Below, piece by piece: positions 1 through 6,678 of a DNA stretch of 6,770 bases (positions are counted from its first letter, which is position 1; every line of letters begins with the position of its first letter). The DNA is taken from assembly GCA_937892665.1 (NCBI GenBank), contig CALBJF010000335.1, positions 1 through 6,770 of the forward strand, given 5' to 3'. Origin of the DNA: an uncultured euryarchaeote. GTDB lineage: Archaea > Thermoplasmatota > Poseidoniia > Poseidoniales > Poseidoniaceae. The position numbers and the translations under genes were made by a program. Under the pieces are notes generated by a model. The model did not search any database. It worked only from the letters and a program-made list of their open reading frames with translations, and was not told the origin of the DNA.

Positions 1-888
1 GCTGCAACAAGCATCAGAATGGGTGAGCACAATGTTGTTATCGCAGGCGGGATGGAAAGCATGTCGAATGCTCCACAATTGCTCATGGGTCAACGAAAAG
101 GAAAGAAAATGGGCGATTCCAAACTTATCGATTCAATGATTCATGACGGACTATGGGATGTTTACAACAACATGCACATGGGCAACACTGGAGAAGTCGT
201 TTCACGTGAATGCTCGATCGACAGAAGTCAAGCAGATGCTTTCTCTGTTCAAAGTCACATGAAGGCTGCCAAAGCCTGGGACGAAGGGTGGTTCGATTGG
301 GAGACATTTGCTCTTGAAATCCCTCAACGCAGAGGCGATTCACTCCTTCTGGAACGAGATGAAGGAATTCGTGCAGATTCATCGATTGAACATCTGTCAA
401 CACTCCGGACAGTCTTCGATAAAGACGGAATCGTAACTGCTGGAAATGCAAGCACACTCAATGATGGAGCCAGCGCAGTTCTTGTAACAAGTGAAGAGTT
501 TGCTAAAGCACAGGGATGGGAGATTATCGCAACTATCGAAGACTATTGTACTGCAGGTGTTGAGCCAGAGCGTGTAATGAGCGCTCCGATTCCTGCTGTC
601 AAGGATTTGCTTGAACGAAATAATCTCAACGTTTTGGATGTTGATGTTTACGAACACAACGAAGCGTTCGCTTCAGCATCATGTGCCGTCGCTCAAGAAG
701 TCGGTATTCCTCATGACAGATTCAACCTACATGGCGGAGCAGTCAGTCTTGGTCATCCTCTGGGATCCAGTGGGACACGTTGCCTCATTACCATGCTTGG
801 CGTTATGCGAAGGCTTGATTCAAAGTCAGGAATTGTAACGCTTTGCCTTGGTGGCGGTAATGCTGTTGCCATGTATGTTCGCAGATGA
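1..888 (+). CDS. Thiolase (acetyl-CoA C-acyltransferase family), 5'-truncated by the window edge
   Basis: Catalyses reversible Claisen condensation or thiolytic cleavage of (3-keto)acyl-CoA, in the cytoplasm. The frame is open from base 1 (295 codons to TGA at 886-888). Thiolases are usually about 390-400 residues, so roughly 100 N-terminal residues, including the nucleophilic Cys, lie outside the window. The internal ATG at 19 is not the true start, because conserved thiolase sequence already precedes it. Visible family motifs, numbered from base 1, are the VVIAGGMESMSNAP block near residues 13-26, NEAFA near 220-224, GGAVSLGHPLGSSG with the catalytic His at codon 252 (754-756), and the C-terminal CLGGGNA with the acid/base Cys at codon 282 (844-846). 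It resembles classical bacterial-type biosynthetic or degradative thiolases, but the sequence does not separate acetoacetyl-CoA thiolase from a beta-oxidation thiolase. It could be co-transcribed with the peptidase 44 nt downstream, though no functional link is evident. Confidence 0.93.
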   Translation, partial: AATSIRMGEHNVVIAGGMESMSNAPQLLMGQRKGKKMGDSKLIDSMIHDGLWDVYNNMHMGNTGEVVSRECSIDRSQADAFSVQSHMKAAKAWDEGWFDWETFALEIPQRRGDSLLLERDEGIRADSSIEHLSTLRTVFDKDGIVTAGNASTLNDGASAVLVTSEEFAKAQGWEIIATIEDYCTAGVEPERVMSAPIPAVKDLLERNNLNVLDVDVYEHNEAFASASCAVAQEVGIPHDRFNLHGGAVSLGHPLGSSGTRCLITMLGVMRRLDSKSGIVTLCLGGGNAVAMYVRR

Positions 889-922
889 AGCCAATCGTTG
901 GGTTCATTGCTTGGGAGTGCGT

Positions 923-929
923 AGGTTGA
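923..929 (+). promoter_or_regulatory. Weak Shine-Dalgarno-like site of the M24 peptidase gene
   Basis: AGGTTGA lies 3 nt before the ATG at 933 and resembles the AGGTGA part of the archaeal Shine-Dalgarno consensus with one extra T. It supports ATG 933 as the start, as does the signal peptide that begins immediately there. The 44-nt gap after the thiolase shows no clear TATA box, so transcription may continue from the thiolase gene. Confidence 0.4.
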
Positions 930-932
930 ATC

Positions 933-1961
933 ATGCGCTGGCTTGTAGGAGTGTTGCTCGTGTTGGTACTTGTCGTACCAACAGCGACTGCATGTGAAAC
1001 TGAAGCGGCTCGTTTGCTCAGTGGAAAATTCCCCTCTCCAACTGGAATCTCTCCAGATAAGGATGAATCGATTCGAGAGGCTGTTCGATTGGGAAGTATC
1101 GGTCAAGAGACTGCTAGACATACGCTATGGCGTGTATTGATGGGAGAGGTTTTGACTGAAGAAGAAGTAGCCGCCGAGATTGATAGAGCGATGATTGAAA
1201 ATGGTTCTAACCCAGATTGGCCAAGTTTCGAAACCATTGTTGCTTCCGGTTCAAATGGAGCCATTCCTCACGGTGATCCTGATAATGATGGAGCAGGACC
1301 TAAGGTTGTCGAAGTTGGAGATATCGTCGTTGTTGACCTTGGAGCACGCGTTAACGACTGGGTAAGCGATATCACGAGAACGTACAGCGTTGGTCCAACT
1401 ACAAATGAAACGATTATTGAAGTGTATATGGCCGTATATGATGCACAAAACGTAACATTCCCTGTCATCGAAGCAGGTACGCCTGCATGGCTTATTGATG
1501 ATTTAGCGCGTAATCATATCGAAGAGCAAGGCTATGGAGACTATTTCATTCACAGCACTGGTCACGGGTATGGGGTTTGTGTCCATGAACCCCCTCTTCT
1601 CTCAAGCGGAACAGACGATCCATTGTTTGGATTGTCCTACAATCAACAACCGCTTGCAGTATGGGACGCTATTACCATTGAACCAGGAATCTACCTTGAC
1701 GGTTGGTTTGGTGTTCGAATTGAGGATGATTTCCTTGTAAATCAAGAGAATCATGAATTCCTAACAGCAGATTTGCCAAGAGACCTTGATTGGTTCATGA
1801 TCAAGGCAGATGATTATCCACAATCAGATATGGGCTCGGCCGATGGTTCAGATTCAGATGAGGCATCTGAAACACTTCCATTCCCAATTGGAATGGTTCA
1901 AACGATGATGCTTCTTACCATCGTTGCATCAGCTTTTGTTCGAAACGAGAATGAAGATTAA
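933..1961 (+). CDS. Secreted, membrane-anchored M24-family metallopeptidase (Xaa-Pro aminopeptidase-like)
   Basis: Predicted dinuclear-metal peptidase of the pita-bread fold, probably acting outside the cytoplasmic membrane. Residues 1-20 form a signal peptide: Arg2, a long Leu/Val core, then Ala-Thr-Ala before Cys21. This could be a signal peptidase I AxA site or a relaxed lipobox. The catalytic domain spans about 45-285 and has all expected ligands: Asp135 (VVVDLGA), Asp146 (SDITRTY), His211 (STGHGYG), Glu250 (TIEPGIY) and Glu264 (RIEDDF), plus the supporting His113 (AIPHGDP). The N-terminal creatinase-like domain of cytosolic prolidases is absent. A Ser/Asp-rich linker (about 296-314) leads to a hydrophobic segment (about 319-336) and the charged tail RNENED, so the enzyme is probably tethered at its C-terminus. 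Three Asn-x-Ser/Thr sequons (Asn90, Asn158, Asn173) would fit surface glycosylation. The M24 assignment is firm. Substrate preference for X-Pro peptides is inferred from the family. Confidence 0.92.
   Translation: MRWLVGVLLVLVLVVPTATACETEAARLLSGKFPSPTGISPDKDESIREAVRLGSIGQETARHTLWRVLMGEVLTEEEVAAEIDRAMIENGSNPDWPSFETIVASGSNGAIPHGDPDNDGAGPKVVEVGDIVVVDLGARVNDWVSDITRTYSVGPTTNETIIEVYMAVYDAQNVTFPVIEAGTPAWLIDDLARNHIEEQGYGDYFIHSTGHGYGVCVHEPPLLSSGTDDPLFGLSYNQQPLAVWDAITIEPGIYLDGWFGVRIEDDFLVNQENHEFLTADLPRDLDWFMIKADDYPQSDMGSADGSDSDEASETLPFPIGMVQTMMLLTIVASAFVRNENED
961..983 (+). repeat. Perfect 9-bp inverted repeat inside the signal-peptide coding region
   Basis: TGTTGGTAC (961-969) and GTACCAACA (975-983) are exact reverse complements around the 5-nt loop TTGTC. 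The mRNA could form a hairpin starting 25 nt after the start codon of the M24 peptidase gene, where structure can affect early elongation. It may equally be a by-product of the repeated Val/Leu codons of the signal peptide. Confidence 0.5.
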
Positions 1962-4133
1962 TCATTCTTCTTCTGCTGTCCCTTCACGGAATGGACTGAA
2001 GATACCAACATCTTCAATGATTTCAGAGGGGCCTGGAAGAATGGACAATATATCGTCAGTTCGTAATCCAGTCGCTTTGTAGATTCTATTGGCCAGGGTT
2101 TCTTTCTTGATTAGACCAGGTGATAGTATTGCAAATCGTTCGCATCGTTCTTTGATTGTTGAAACAGTGCCTCCAAGAAGCAGTGGAACTCCATTGATTG
2201 CAACAAGGCCAACCGCCATCTGGACATCTAAATCCTTGAACCATTGACGCTGTCCACGAACAATGAATGCTCCCTTCCCGACATATTCGCCTGTCTGTGC
2301 AGACTTGGATACTTGAGCAGGCTTTACTGCGAAGACAGTTCCATGAGCGCCACCACCATTCCACGCTCGACTCCAGCATAGAGCGAGTGTAGCAGCCTCT
2401 TCCAATTTTTCGTCTGTGATTCTCTCATCACCGAGTTTATCGACGATACGGTAGGAAGCAACTCCCGGTGGTAATTGCTCAAATGGTTCTTTATCGATTG
2501 CAAACCCTTGTGTTGCTCGAAGACTACAGCTCGGAGCGCCATGGATATCTGCGTGGAGGTACATATCTCCACCTGAAAGGTGCTTTTTGACAATCGCATC
2601 ATTACCTTTCGCATCTTTGCCTCCAACCAGTAAATGGCCTCCAGAAATGATGCTCCAGCGATGTTGCTCAAACCACAATCGCTTACTTCGACGAACTGTT
2701 TGAAGGCGCCCACTTGCCTGTTGCTTTGCTTCCTTCTTCTGGGCTCTCTTGAATTCTACTTTCGTATCAGCCAATGCTTTCGTCGCTCCAGAAGTTTTGT
2801 ATTTCTGTTTCCGAGCAGATTCAAAATACCGTTGTGCATTCTGATGAACGGTTTCATCAAGAGAGAGGGTGAAGGCAAGTCCTGGTTCTCCGTTCTCATT
2901 TGGAAGGCGAACCATCATTGTACGTTCCGCAGGATTGCCCGAATCTACCCACGGGTTTTCTTTTAATCCAGATAGAATTGATTTCCAACCTTTTGCTTCA
3001 AGTGCTTCATTCGCTTGTTGTAAAATTGTTTCAACATGCGTCCAATTCGATTGAATCGCGTGACCAATCGCTTGCTGTTTCTCGATCTTCTTTGCAAAGC
3101 CTTCGAGGGCTTTTTCTTGCTGGTTTAATCGCCGTTCAAGGCGCTCAACATTTGTTGAATGGCCTCGTCCAGGTGCAGCGGCATCGAGCTTCTCTCGCTC
3201 ACGACGCGCCAATGCATTTGCATCGTGATGGCCTTTCCAAGCATCAATGGTCGATGTAAGTGTTGGATATTCGATGTAAATTGACGCTGAATGCGATGGT
3301 AATAAGAGAGGTGTAGCTTCTTTTGCAGCCTCTCGAATCACACCATTTGCAGCAGCATCATGTCCTTTCATTGAAGCGATGGTTTGCAGCGCCTCAGCAG
3401 TATGTTCTTCAGTCGGTTTTACAATAAGATAGCCTTGTTTTGAAGATTTTAATTCATCTAAGAAATGGGTCAGAGAGTCATGAACGACACGTGCATCTGC
3501 ATCGGTAGTTGGACTGTTTGGCTCAAGACCAGCATGTTCGCATACAGCGTTGGCATAAACGCCCCCAAGATTGATCTTGCCTCCGAGGGTTGAAACTAAG
3601 TCCCGGTCAGAAGCTGAAAATATATCGTTGATTACTTCTGGAGTTAGCGTGTATGGGTCCATTGCAGCAGGTGGAGGAATGTACACCTCTCCTTTCTTGA
3701 TGGTTCTTCCAGCATAACTTGCATGGGTAAGAGGCTGAATGATGACATCATCTTCATCCATGAGAATGACATTTCCATCTCGAAATAATTCAACACTGAG
3801 AGAACGTTTTCCATGCTTTGTATCGAATCTAAGAAGAAGAACTCGATCGAAACCGAGTTGTTCAACACCTGTTAGTCGTGCATTCTTGAGATGTTTACGT
3901 AGGACCATTGCAAATGGAGGGGGCGTCATAGGCATGGGACGGTCTCTTTGAGAAGTGTATACTCGTTGTCCCCGAACGATAACCAAATCAAATTGGTCAG
4001 ATTCTTTTGGATTGATACGGAGAACAATTTGTTCGTAATGAGGCATGTAGGCTTTCTTGATGTATGCCCCTGCCCATGAATCAAGTTCTTGCGAAACAGC
4101 CCGAACGTCGAACCCAGTCATTGATGCCTTCAT
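1962..4133 (-). CDS. rqcH: Archaeal RqcH / NEMF (Rqc2, FbpA-type) ribosome quality-control protein
   Basis: The family binds large ribosomal subunits carrying obstructed peptidyl-tRNA and, in bacteria and eukaryotes, recruits tRNA to extend the stalled chain (Ala or Ala/Thr tails). At 723 residues it is full length. The NFACT-N domain (about 1-220) keeps Asp9 and the Asp96-Arg97 pair, matching the residues needed for tailing in yeast Rqc2 (D9, D98, R99) and the DR pair of bacterial RqcH. The middle (about 300-475) is charged and helical, fitting the coiled-coil arms. The NFACT-R domain follows (about 487-600), starting at Trp487 and including the MYLHADIHGAPS segment. A conserved QVSKSAQTGEYVGKGAFIVRG-type block lies at 607-627, and the protein ends in an acidic tail (EEE). 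It is the last gene of the minus-strand cluster, 11 nt after the MDR gene. Its TGA abuts the TAA of the convergent peptidase gene. Tailing activity in archaea is inferred from the family. Confidence 0.94.
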   Translation of the reverse strand: MKASMTGFDVRAVSQELDSWAGAYIKKAYMPHYEQIVLRINPKESDQFDLVIVRGQRVYTSQRDRPMPMTPPPFAMVLRKHLKNARLTGVEQLGFDRVLLLRFDTKHGKRSLSVELFRDGNVILMDEDDVIIQPLTHASYAGRTIKKGEVYIPPPAAMDPYTLTPEVINDIFSASDRDLVSTLGGKINLGGVYANAVCEHAGLEPNSPTTDADARVVHDSLTHFLDELKSSKQGYLIVKPTEEHTAEALQTIASMKGHDAAANGVIREAAKEATPLLLPSHSASIYIEYPTLTSTIDAWKGHHDANALARREREKLDAAAPGRGHSTNVERLERRLNQQEKALEGFAKKIEKQQAIGHAIQSNWTHVETILQQANEALEAKGWKSILSGLKENPWVDSGNPAERTMMVRLPNENGEPGLAFTLSLDETVHQNAQRYFESARKQKYKTSGATKALADTKVEFKRAQKKEAKQQASGRLQTVRRSKRLWFEQHRWSIISGGHLLVGGKDAKGNDAIVKKHLSGGDMYLHADIHGAPSCSLRATQGFAIDKEPFEQLPPGVASYRIVDKLGDERITDEKLEEAATLALCWSRAWNGGGAHGTVFAVKPAQVSKSAQTGEYVGKGAFIVRGQRQWFKDLDVQMAVGLVAINGVPLLLGGTVSTIKERCERFAILSPGLIKKETLANRIYKATGLRTDDILSILPGPSEIIEDVGIFSPFREGTAEEE

Positions 4134-4137
4134 TTCA

Positions 4138-4144
4138 ATCCCCT
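4138..4144 (-). promoter_or_regulatory. Shine-Dalgarno site of rqcH in the 11-nt intergenic gap
   Basis: On the minus strand, AGGGGAT follows directly after the TAG stop of the MDR gene and lies 4 nt before the rqcH ATG (4133). It differs from the AGGTGAT consensus by one base. With only 11 nt between the genes there is no room for a separate promoter, so rqcH is probably translated from the shared transcript. Confidence 0.65.
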
Positions 4145-5167
4145 CTACTCTTCAAAACGTAACAATACTTTGCCGATGTTTTTCCCGTCATGTATGTATT
4201 GGTGAGCCTCTGCAACATCTCGAGCATCAAAAACAGAATCAATAATCGGCGCTAACGCCCCTTCTTTAATTCCATTAACAATGCGTTCCATTTGCTCAGT
4301 CATGACATCTTCATCAGGCCACGTCCCCATGTGAACACCAAAGACACCTTGATTTCTCGACATCATTTTCATCGGGTCAAAACGAGGACGTTTTCTAAAA
4401 GCAAAGAAGGCTTTGAGAAGAGAACGCTTTGAAGAAGGAGCAGCAGAAGACATTCCGTACGTGTACAGTTTTCCTCCATGGGCTAAGACCGATAGGCTTC
4501 GCTTGAGATGATCGCCGCCAATTGGGTCGAGAATGTGATCAACACCCTTTCCGTCGGTTGCCTTTTTGATGATATTTACAAAATCTTCATTGTGTCGATC
4601 GATTGCAGTTGCCCCATATGATTGGATAATTTCGGCTTTAGCAGAAGATGCAGTTGACCAGACATTATCCACTCCAGCCCATTTACAGAGTTGGAGAGCA
4701 GCAGTTCCTACACCGCCGCCACCACCGTGAATGAGAACCGAATCTGTGGGTTTTAGATTTCCAAGATGATGGAGCATGTGATGGGCTGTGATGTACGTTA
4801 CAGGCATTGATGCAGCAGCCTCGAGAGTCATTTCGTCAGGAATTGGAATGAGACGAGATACTTCCGTAACGACGTGGGTTGCTTGGCCACCAGTCCTCAT
4901 CATACCGACAACTCGTTGTCCAACTTGGAATCCTTCAACATCGCTTCCTAGAGCGTGGATAACACCACTGACTTCGTATCCAGGAGTGAAAGGAAACGGA
5001 GGTCTTGGCTGATAGAAACCCATACGCATGAGCGTGTCTGCAAAGTTAATACCAGCAAAATGAACCTGAATACAGACTTCATTTTTCTCTGGAATTGGAA
5101 TCTCAATATCTTGGAGATCTAAGACCGATGGAGATCCAGGTTTCGTAATTACTACTCTATATGGCAT
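4145..5167 (-). CDS. Zinc-independent MDR oxidoreductase, VAT1 / quinone oxidoreductase-like
   Basis: Medium-chain dehydrogenase/reductase of 340 residues, the usual family length, probably an NAD(P)H-dependent reductase of quinones or other activated carbonyl/enone compounds in the cytoplasm. The GroES-like N-terminal half contains AGINFADTLMRMGFY (38-52) followed by PFPFTPGYEVSG (57-68), typical of the quinone-reductase branch. The Rossmann half has the glycine-rich dinucleotide loop HGGGGGVG (147-154). The four-Cys structural zinc site of alcohol dehydrogenases is absent. A basic segment (about 246-264) and the C-terminal KNIGKVLL (329-336) closely resemble vertebrate VAT1. The start at 5165-5167 directly follows the TGA of the upstream Nudix-MBL gene with no base between them, and a strong Shine-Dalgarno site lies inside the end of that gene. 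This points to translational coupling. The physiological substrate is not shown by the sequence. Confidence 0.92.
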   Translation of the reverse strand: MPYRVVITKPGSPSVLDLQDIEIPIPEKNEVCIQVHFAGINFADTLMRMGFYQPRPPFPFTPGYEVSGVIHALGSDVEGFQVGQRVVGMMRTGGQATHVVTEVSRLIPIPDEMTLEAAASMPVTYITAHHMLHHLGNLKPTDSVLIHGGGGGVGTAALQLCKWAGVDNVWSTASSAKAEIIQSYGATAIDRHNEDFVNIIKKATDGKGVDHILDPIGGDHLKRSLSVLAHGGKLYTYGMSSAAPSSKRSLLKAFFAFRKRPRFDPMKMMSRNQGVFGVHMGTWPDEDVMTEQMERIVNGIKEGALAPIIDSVFDARDVAEAHQYIHDGKNIGKVLLRFEE

Positions 5168-6676
5168 TCATTCAACTCCTTTAGGGTTCCATTCATTCGA
5201 TTGTTTTTCAACAAGCCCCATTCGTTCATGTGAGAGTAAATGGGCAAGTGTTTGGTCTTGAGCAAGACCGGGATGTGCGTCAGGTGAATCAGAATAAGCC
5301 ATAGTAGCAATGGCTGAAATTGTCTTGTGACCAAATTTTACTGCTTCGAGTACCTTGAGATGGCGTTGCTTTCTATGCTTGATGTAGTAAGAGAGTGTTT
5401 GCTCAGGCAATGGTATGACCGGACCATGGCTTGGGAATAAGAGATGAGGTTTCAACTCTCGTAGACGCTCCAATTGCTCAATGTAAACATCCATATCTCC
5501 AGTACCAGGGGGAATCAAGATGGTTCCAATCCCAGCAACCATGTCTCCAGCAACAATACCTGCAGGTGATGAGAGACAAACGTGGCCTGGATGGTGACCT
5601 GGTGTAATGAGAACCGTCCATTCCTGTTTTCCGAGTTGAAGTATGTCGCCATCGTTGAGTATACGATTACATGTCACGGTTTTGGAGGTGTATTCACTTC
5701 CCCAAGTAGGAACATCAAACGCTTCTCGAAGTAAATCCATATCTCCGATATGGTCTCCGTGTGAATGAGTGAATAACAGAGCAATCAATTCACCTTTGTG
5801 TCTGTCAACAGCTTCTGCTAATTCCTCCATACCTTCTCTCATGTGACAGGCAGGGTCAACCAGAACAAATTCGCCCTCAGGATCGCCAACAAGGTATGCA
5901 TTGGTATGATCGGCAGGTGGAAGTGTTGCAGTTTTCACTGGAACGACTTCAACACCATGGGCAAAGAGAATCGACCGACGTCCTGGTTGCCGTCGTTGTA
6001 AATCTTCAGCCGTTTGAATCATATCACCTTCAAACCGTTTCAAGGTTCGATCAAGTTCCATCAAAAGTGTGACTACAGGCGGTGCAACTCGGATTTCATT
6101 CCGAGACCAACGTTGAATCATATCAGTAGGTTTCATCCATTCGAATGCAGTAAATTCTGTTTGAAGTTCTAAAGATGGATTAAAATCATCGTCCCCAATG
6201 TGAAGATGGAAGAACGTATTCTCAAATTGAACTGGACCAAACGGCGGAGTTGTACGACTTGAAATATGTCGTAAACACGAGGTATCAGTGACAATGTCTT
6301 CATTTGATATTGCTGCTAAGAAAGCCTTCTTATCAGTGAGAATGCGTTCACGAAGTGAGGAATCCACAGGTTGCAAAGCGTTTCCAGATGGGACCACACC
6401 CAACTCCTCGGACATTTCACGAACAACAGCAACAATGGCTGAGTCTTGAGCCCCAGAATTATTCGAAATAAACTCTGTAGCCTCTTTGTCTGAACGAGAT
6501 ACGCCACCGCCAGGGAATGCCCAGTAGCCAGGGAACGCTCTCATTGTTTCAGATCGTCGTCCCAGGAGGACTTCAACACCGTTTTCACCATCGCGTGTCA
6601 GAGTTAAGGTTACTGAGGGCCTTGGAGATTTCCTCGCAAATGCAGGAAGGTTGAGACCCTCCGGTACCTCGCTCAT
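5168..6676 (-). CDS. Fusion protein: Nudix hydrolase (CoA-pyrophosphatase/NUDT19-like) + LACTB2-like metallo-beta-lactamase with winged-helix tail
   Basis: Two enzymes in one 502-residue chain. The Nudix domain (about 17-212) has LLGRRSETMRAFPGYWAFPGG (37-57). This matches the remembered CoA-Nudix signature LLTxRS-x3-R-x3-G-x3-FPGG except for Gly in place of Thr. The catalytic REMSEELGV follows (86-94; metal-binding Glu90 and Glu91). About 14 extra residues sit between the two halves of the Nudix box, as in NUDT19-type proteins. The metallo-beta-lactamase domain (about 243-425) has a full two-metal set: THSHGDH (His304, His306, Asp308, His309), His361 in TPGHHPGH, Asp378 in AGDMV and His417 in PSHGP. 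Residues about 430-495 fit the small winged-helix tail of LACTB2 proteins. Both active sites appear intact. Likely reactions are diphosphate cleavage of CoA, acyl-CoA or a capped RNA, and hydrolysis of a thioester or RNA phosphodiester; the true substrates are unknown. It heads the tight cluster with the MDR and rqcH genes. A weak AGGGTGG site lies 3 nt before the ATG. Confidence 0.92.
   Translation of the reverse strand: MSEVPEGLNLPAFARKSPRPSVTLTLTRDGENGVEVLLGRRSETMRAFPGYWAFPGGGVSRSDKEATEFISNNSGAQDSAIVAVVREMSEELGVVPSGNALQPVDSSLRERILTDKKAFLAAISNEDIVTDTSCLRHISSRTTPPFGPVQFENTFFHLHIGDDDFNPSLELQTEFTAFEWMKPTDMIQRWSRNEIRVAPPVVTLLMELDRTLKRFEGDMIQTAEDLQRRQPGRRSILFAHGVEVVPVKTATLPPADHTNAYLVGDPEGEFVLVDPACHMREGMEELAEAVDRHKGELIALLFTHSHGDHIGDMDLLREAFDVPTWGSEYTSKTVTCNRILNDGDILQLGKQEWTVLITPGHHPGHVCLSSPAGIVAGDMVAGIGTILIPPGTGDMDVYIEQLERLRELKPHLLFPSHGPVIPLPEQTLSYYIKHRKQRHLKVLEAVKFGHKTISAIATMAYSDSPDAHPGLAQDQTLAHLLSHERMGLVEKQSNEWNPKGVE
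5173..5181 (-). promoter_or_regulatory. Shine-Dalgarno site of the MDR gene, inside the 3' end of the upstream gene
   Basis: On the minus strand, AGGAGTTGA differs from AGGAGGTGA by one base and lies 5 nt before the MDR start ATG (5167-5165). It sits within the last codons of the Nudix-MBL gene, whose TGA (5170-5168) is immediately followed by the ATG. It fixes the MDR start and supports coupled translation of the two genes. Confidence 0.75.
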
Positions 6677-6678
6677 GT

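Larger units (their letters stand above)
1962..6676 (-). other. Predicted operon: Nudix-LACTB2 fusion, MDR reductase, rqcH
   Basis: The three genes run in the same direction with 0 and 11 nt between them, and each downstream start has its own Shine-Dalgarno-like site at the end of the preceding gene. No promoter could fit in the gaps. The transcript may begin further upstream, since another minus-strand reading frame ends only 40 nt before the first start and no TATA-like box is seen in that gap. Confidence 0.75.

Noticed and set aside
125..657. Minus-strand reading frames inside the thiolase gene
   Set aside because: They are shadows of the strongly conserved thiolase frame, and their translations show no family features.
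19..888. Reading the ATG at 19 as the thiolase start
   Set aside because: The frame is open to base 1 and thiolase-like residues precede it. A start here would remove the catalytic Cys region.
753..1121. 122-codon minus-strand reading frame spanning the thiolase end and the peptidase start
   Set aside because: It is antisense to two well-supported genes and shows low-complexity Ser/Arg-rich translation with no recognisable domain.
1878..1896. 7-bp inverted repeat CCATTCC/GGAATGG near the end of the peptidase gene as a terminator
   Set aside because: It lies inside the coding sequence of the C-terminal anchor, has no T-run after it, and its length is compatible with chance.
2086..3259. Several open frames on both strands within rqcH
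   Set aside because: All overlap the continuous 723-codon NFACT protein. None has a family motif or a good ribosome-binding site.
4145..5167. Zinc-dependent alcohol dehydrogenase
   Set aside because: The catalytic and structural zinc ligands are missing, and the VAT1/quinone-reductase motifs fit better.
5168..6676. Two separate genes wrongly joined by a frameshift
   Set aside because: The reading frame is continuous across the junction, with no stop or plausible internal ribosome-binding site noticed between residues 212 and 243.
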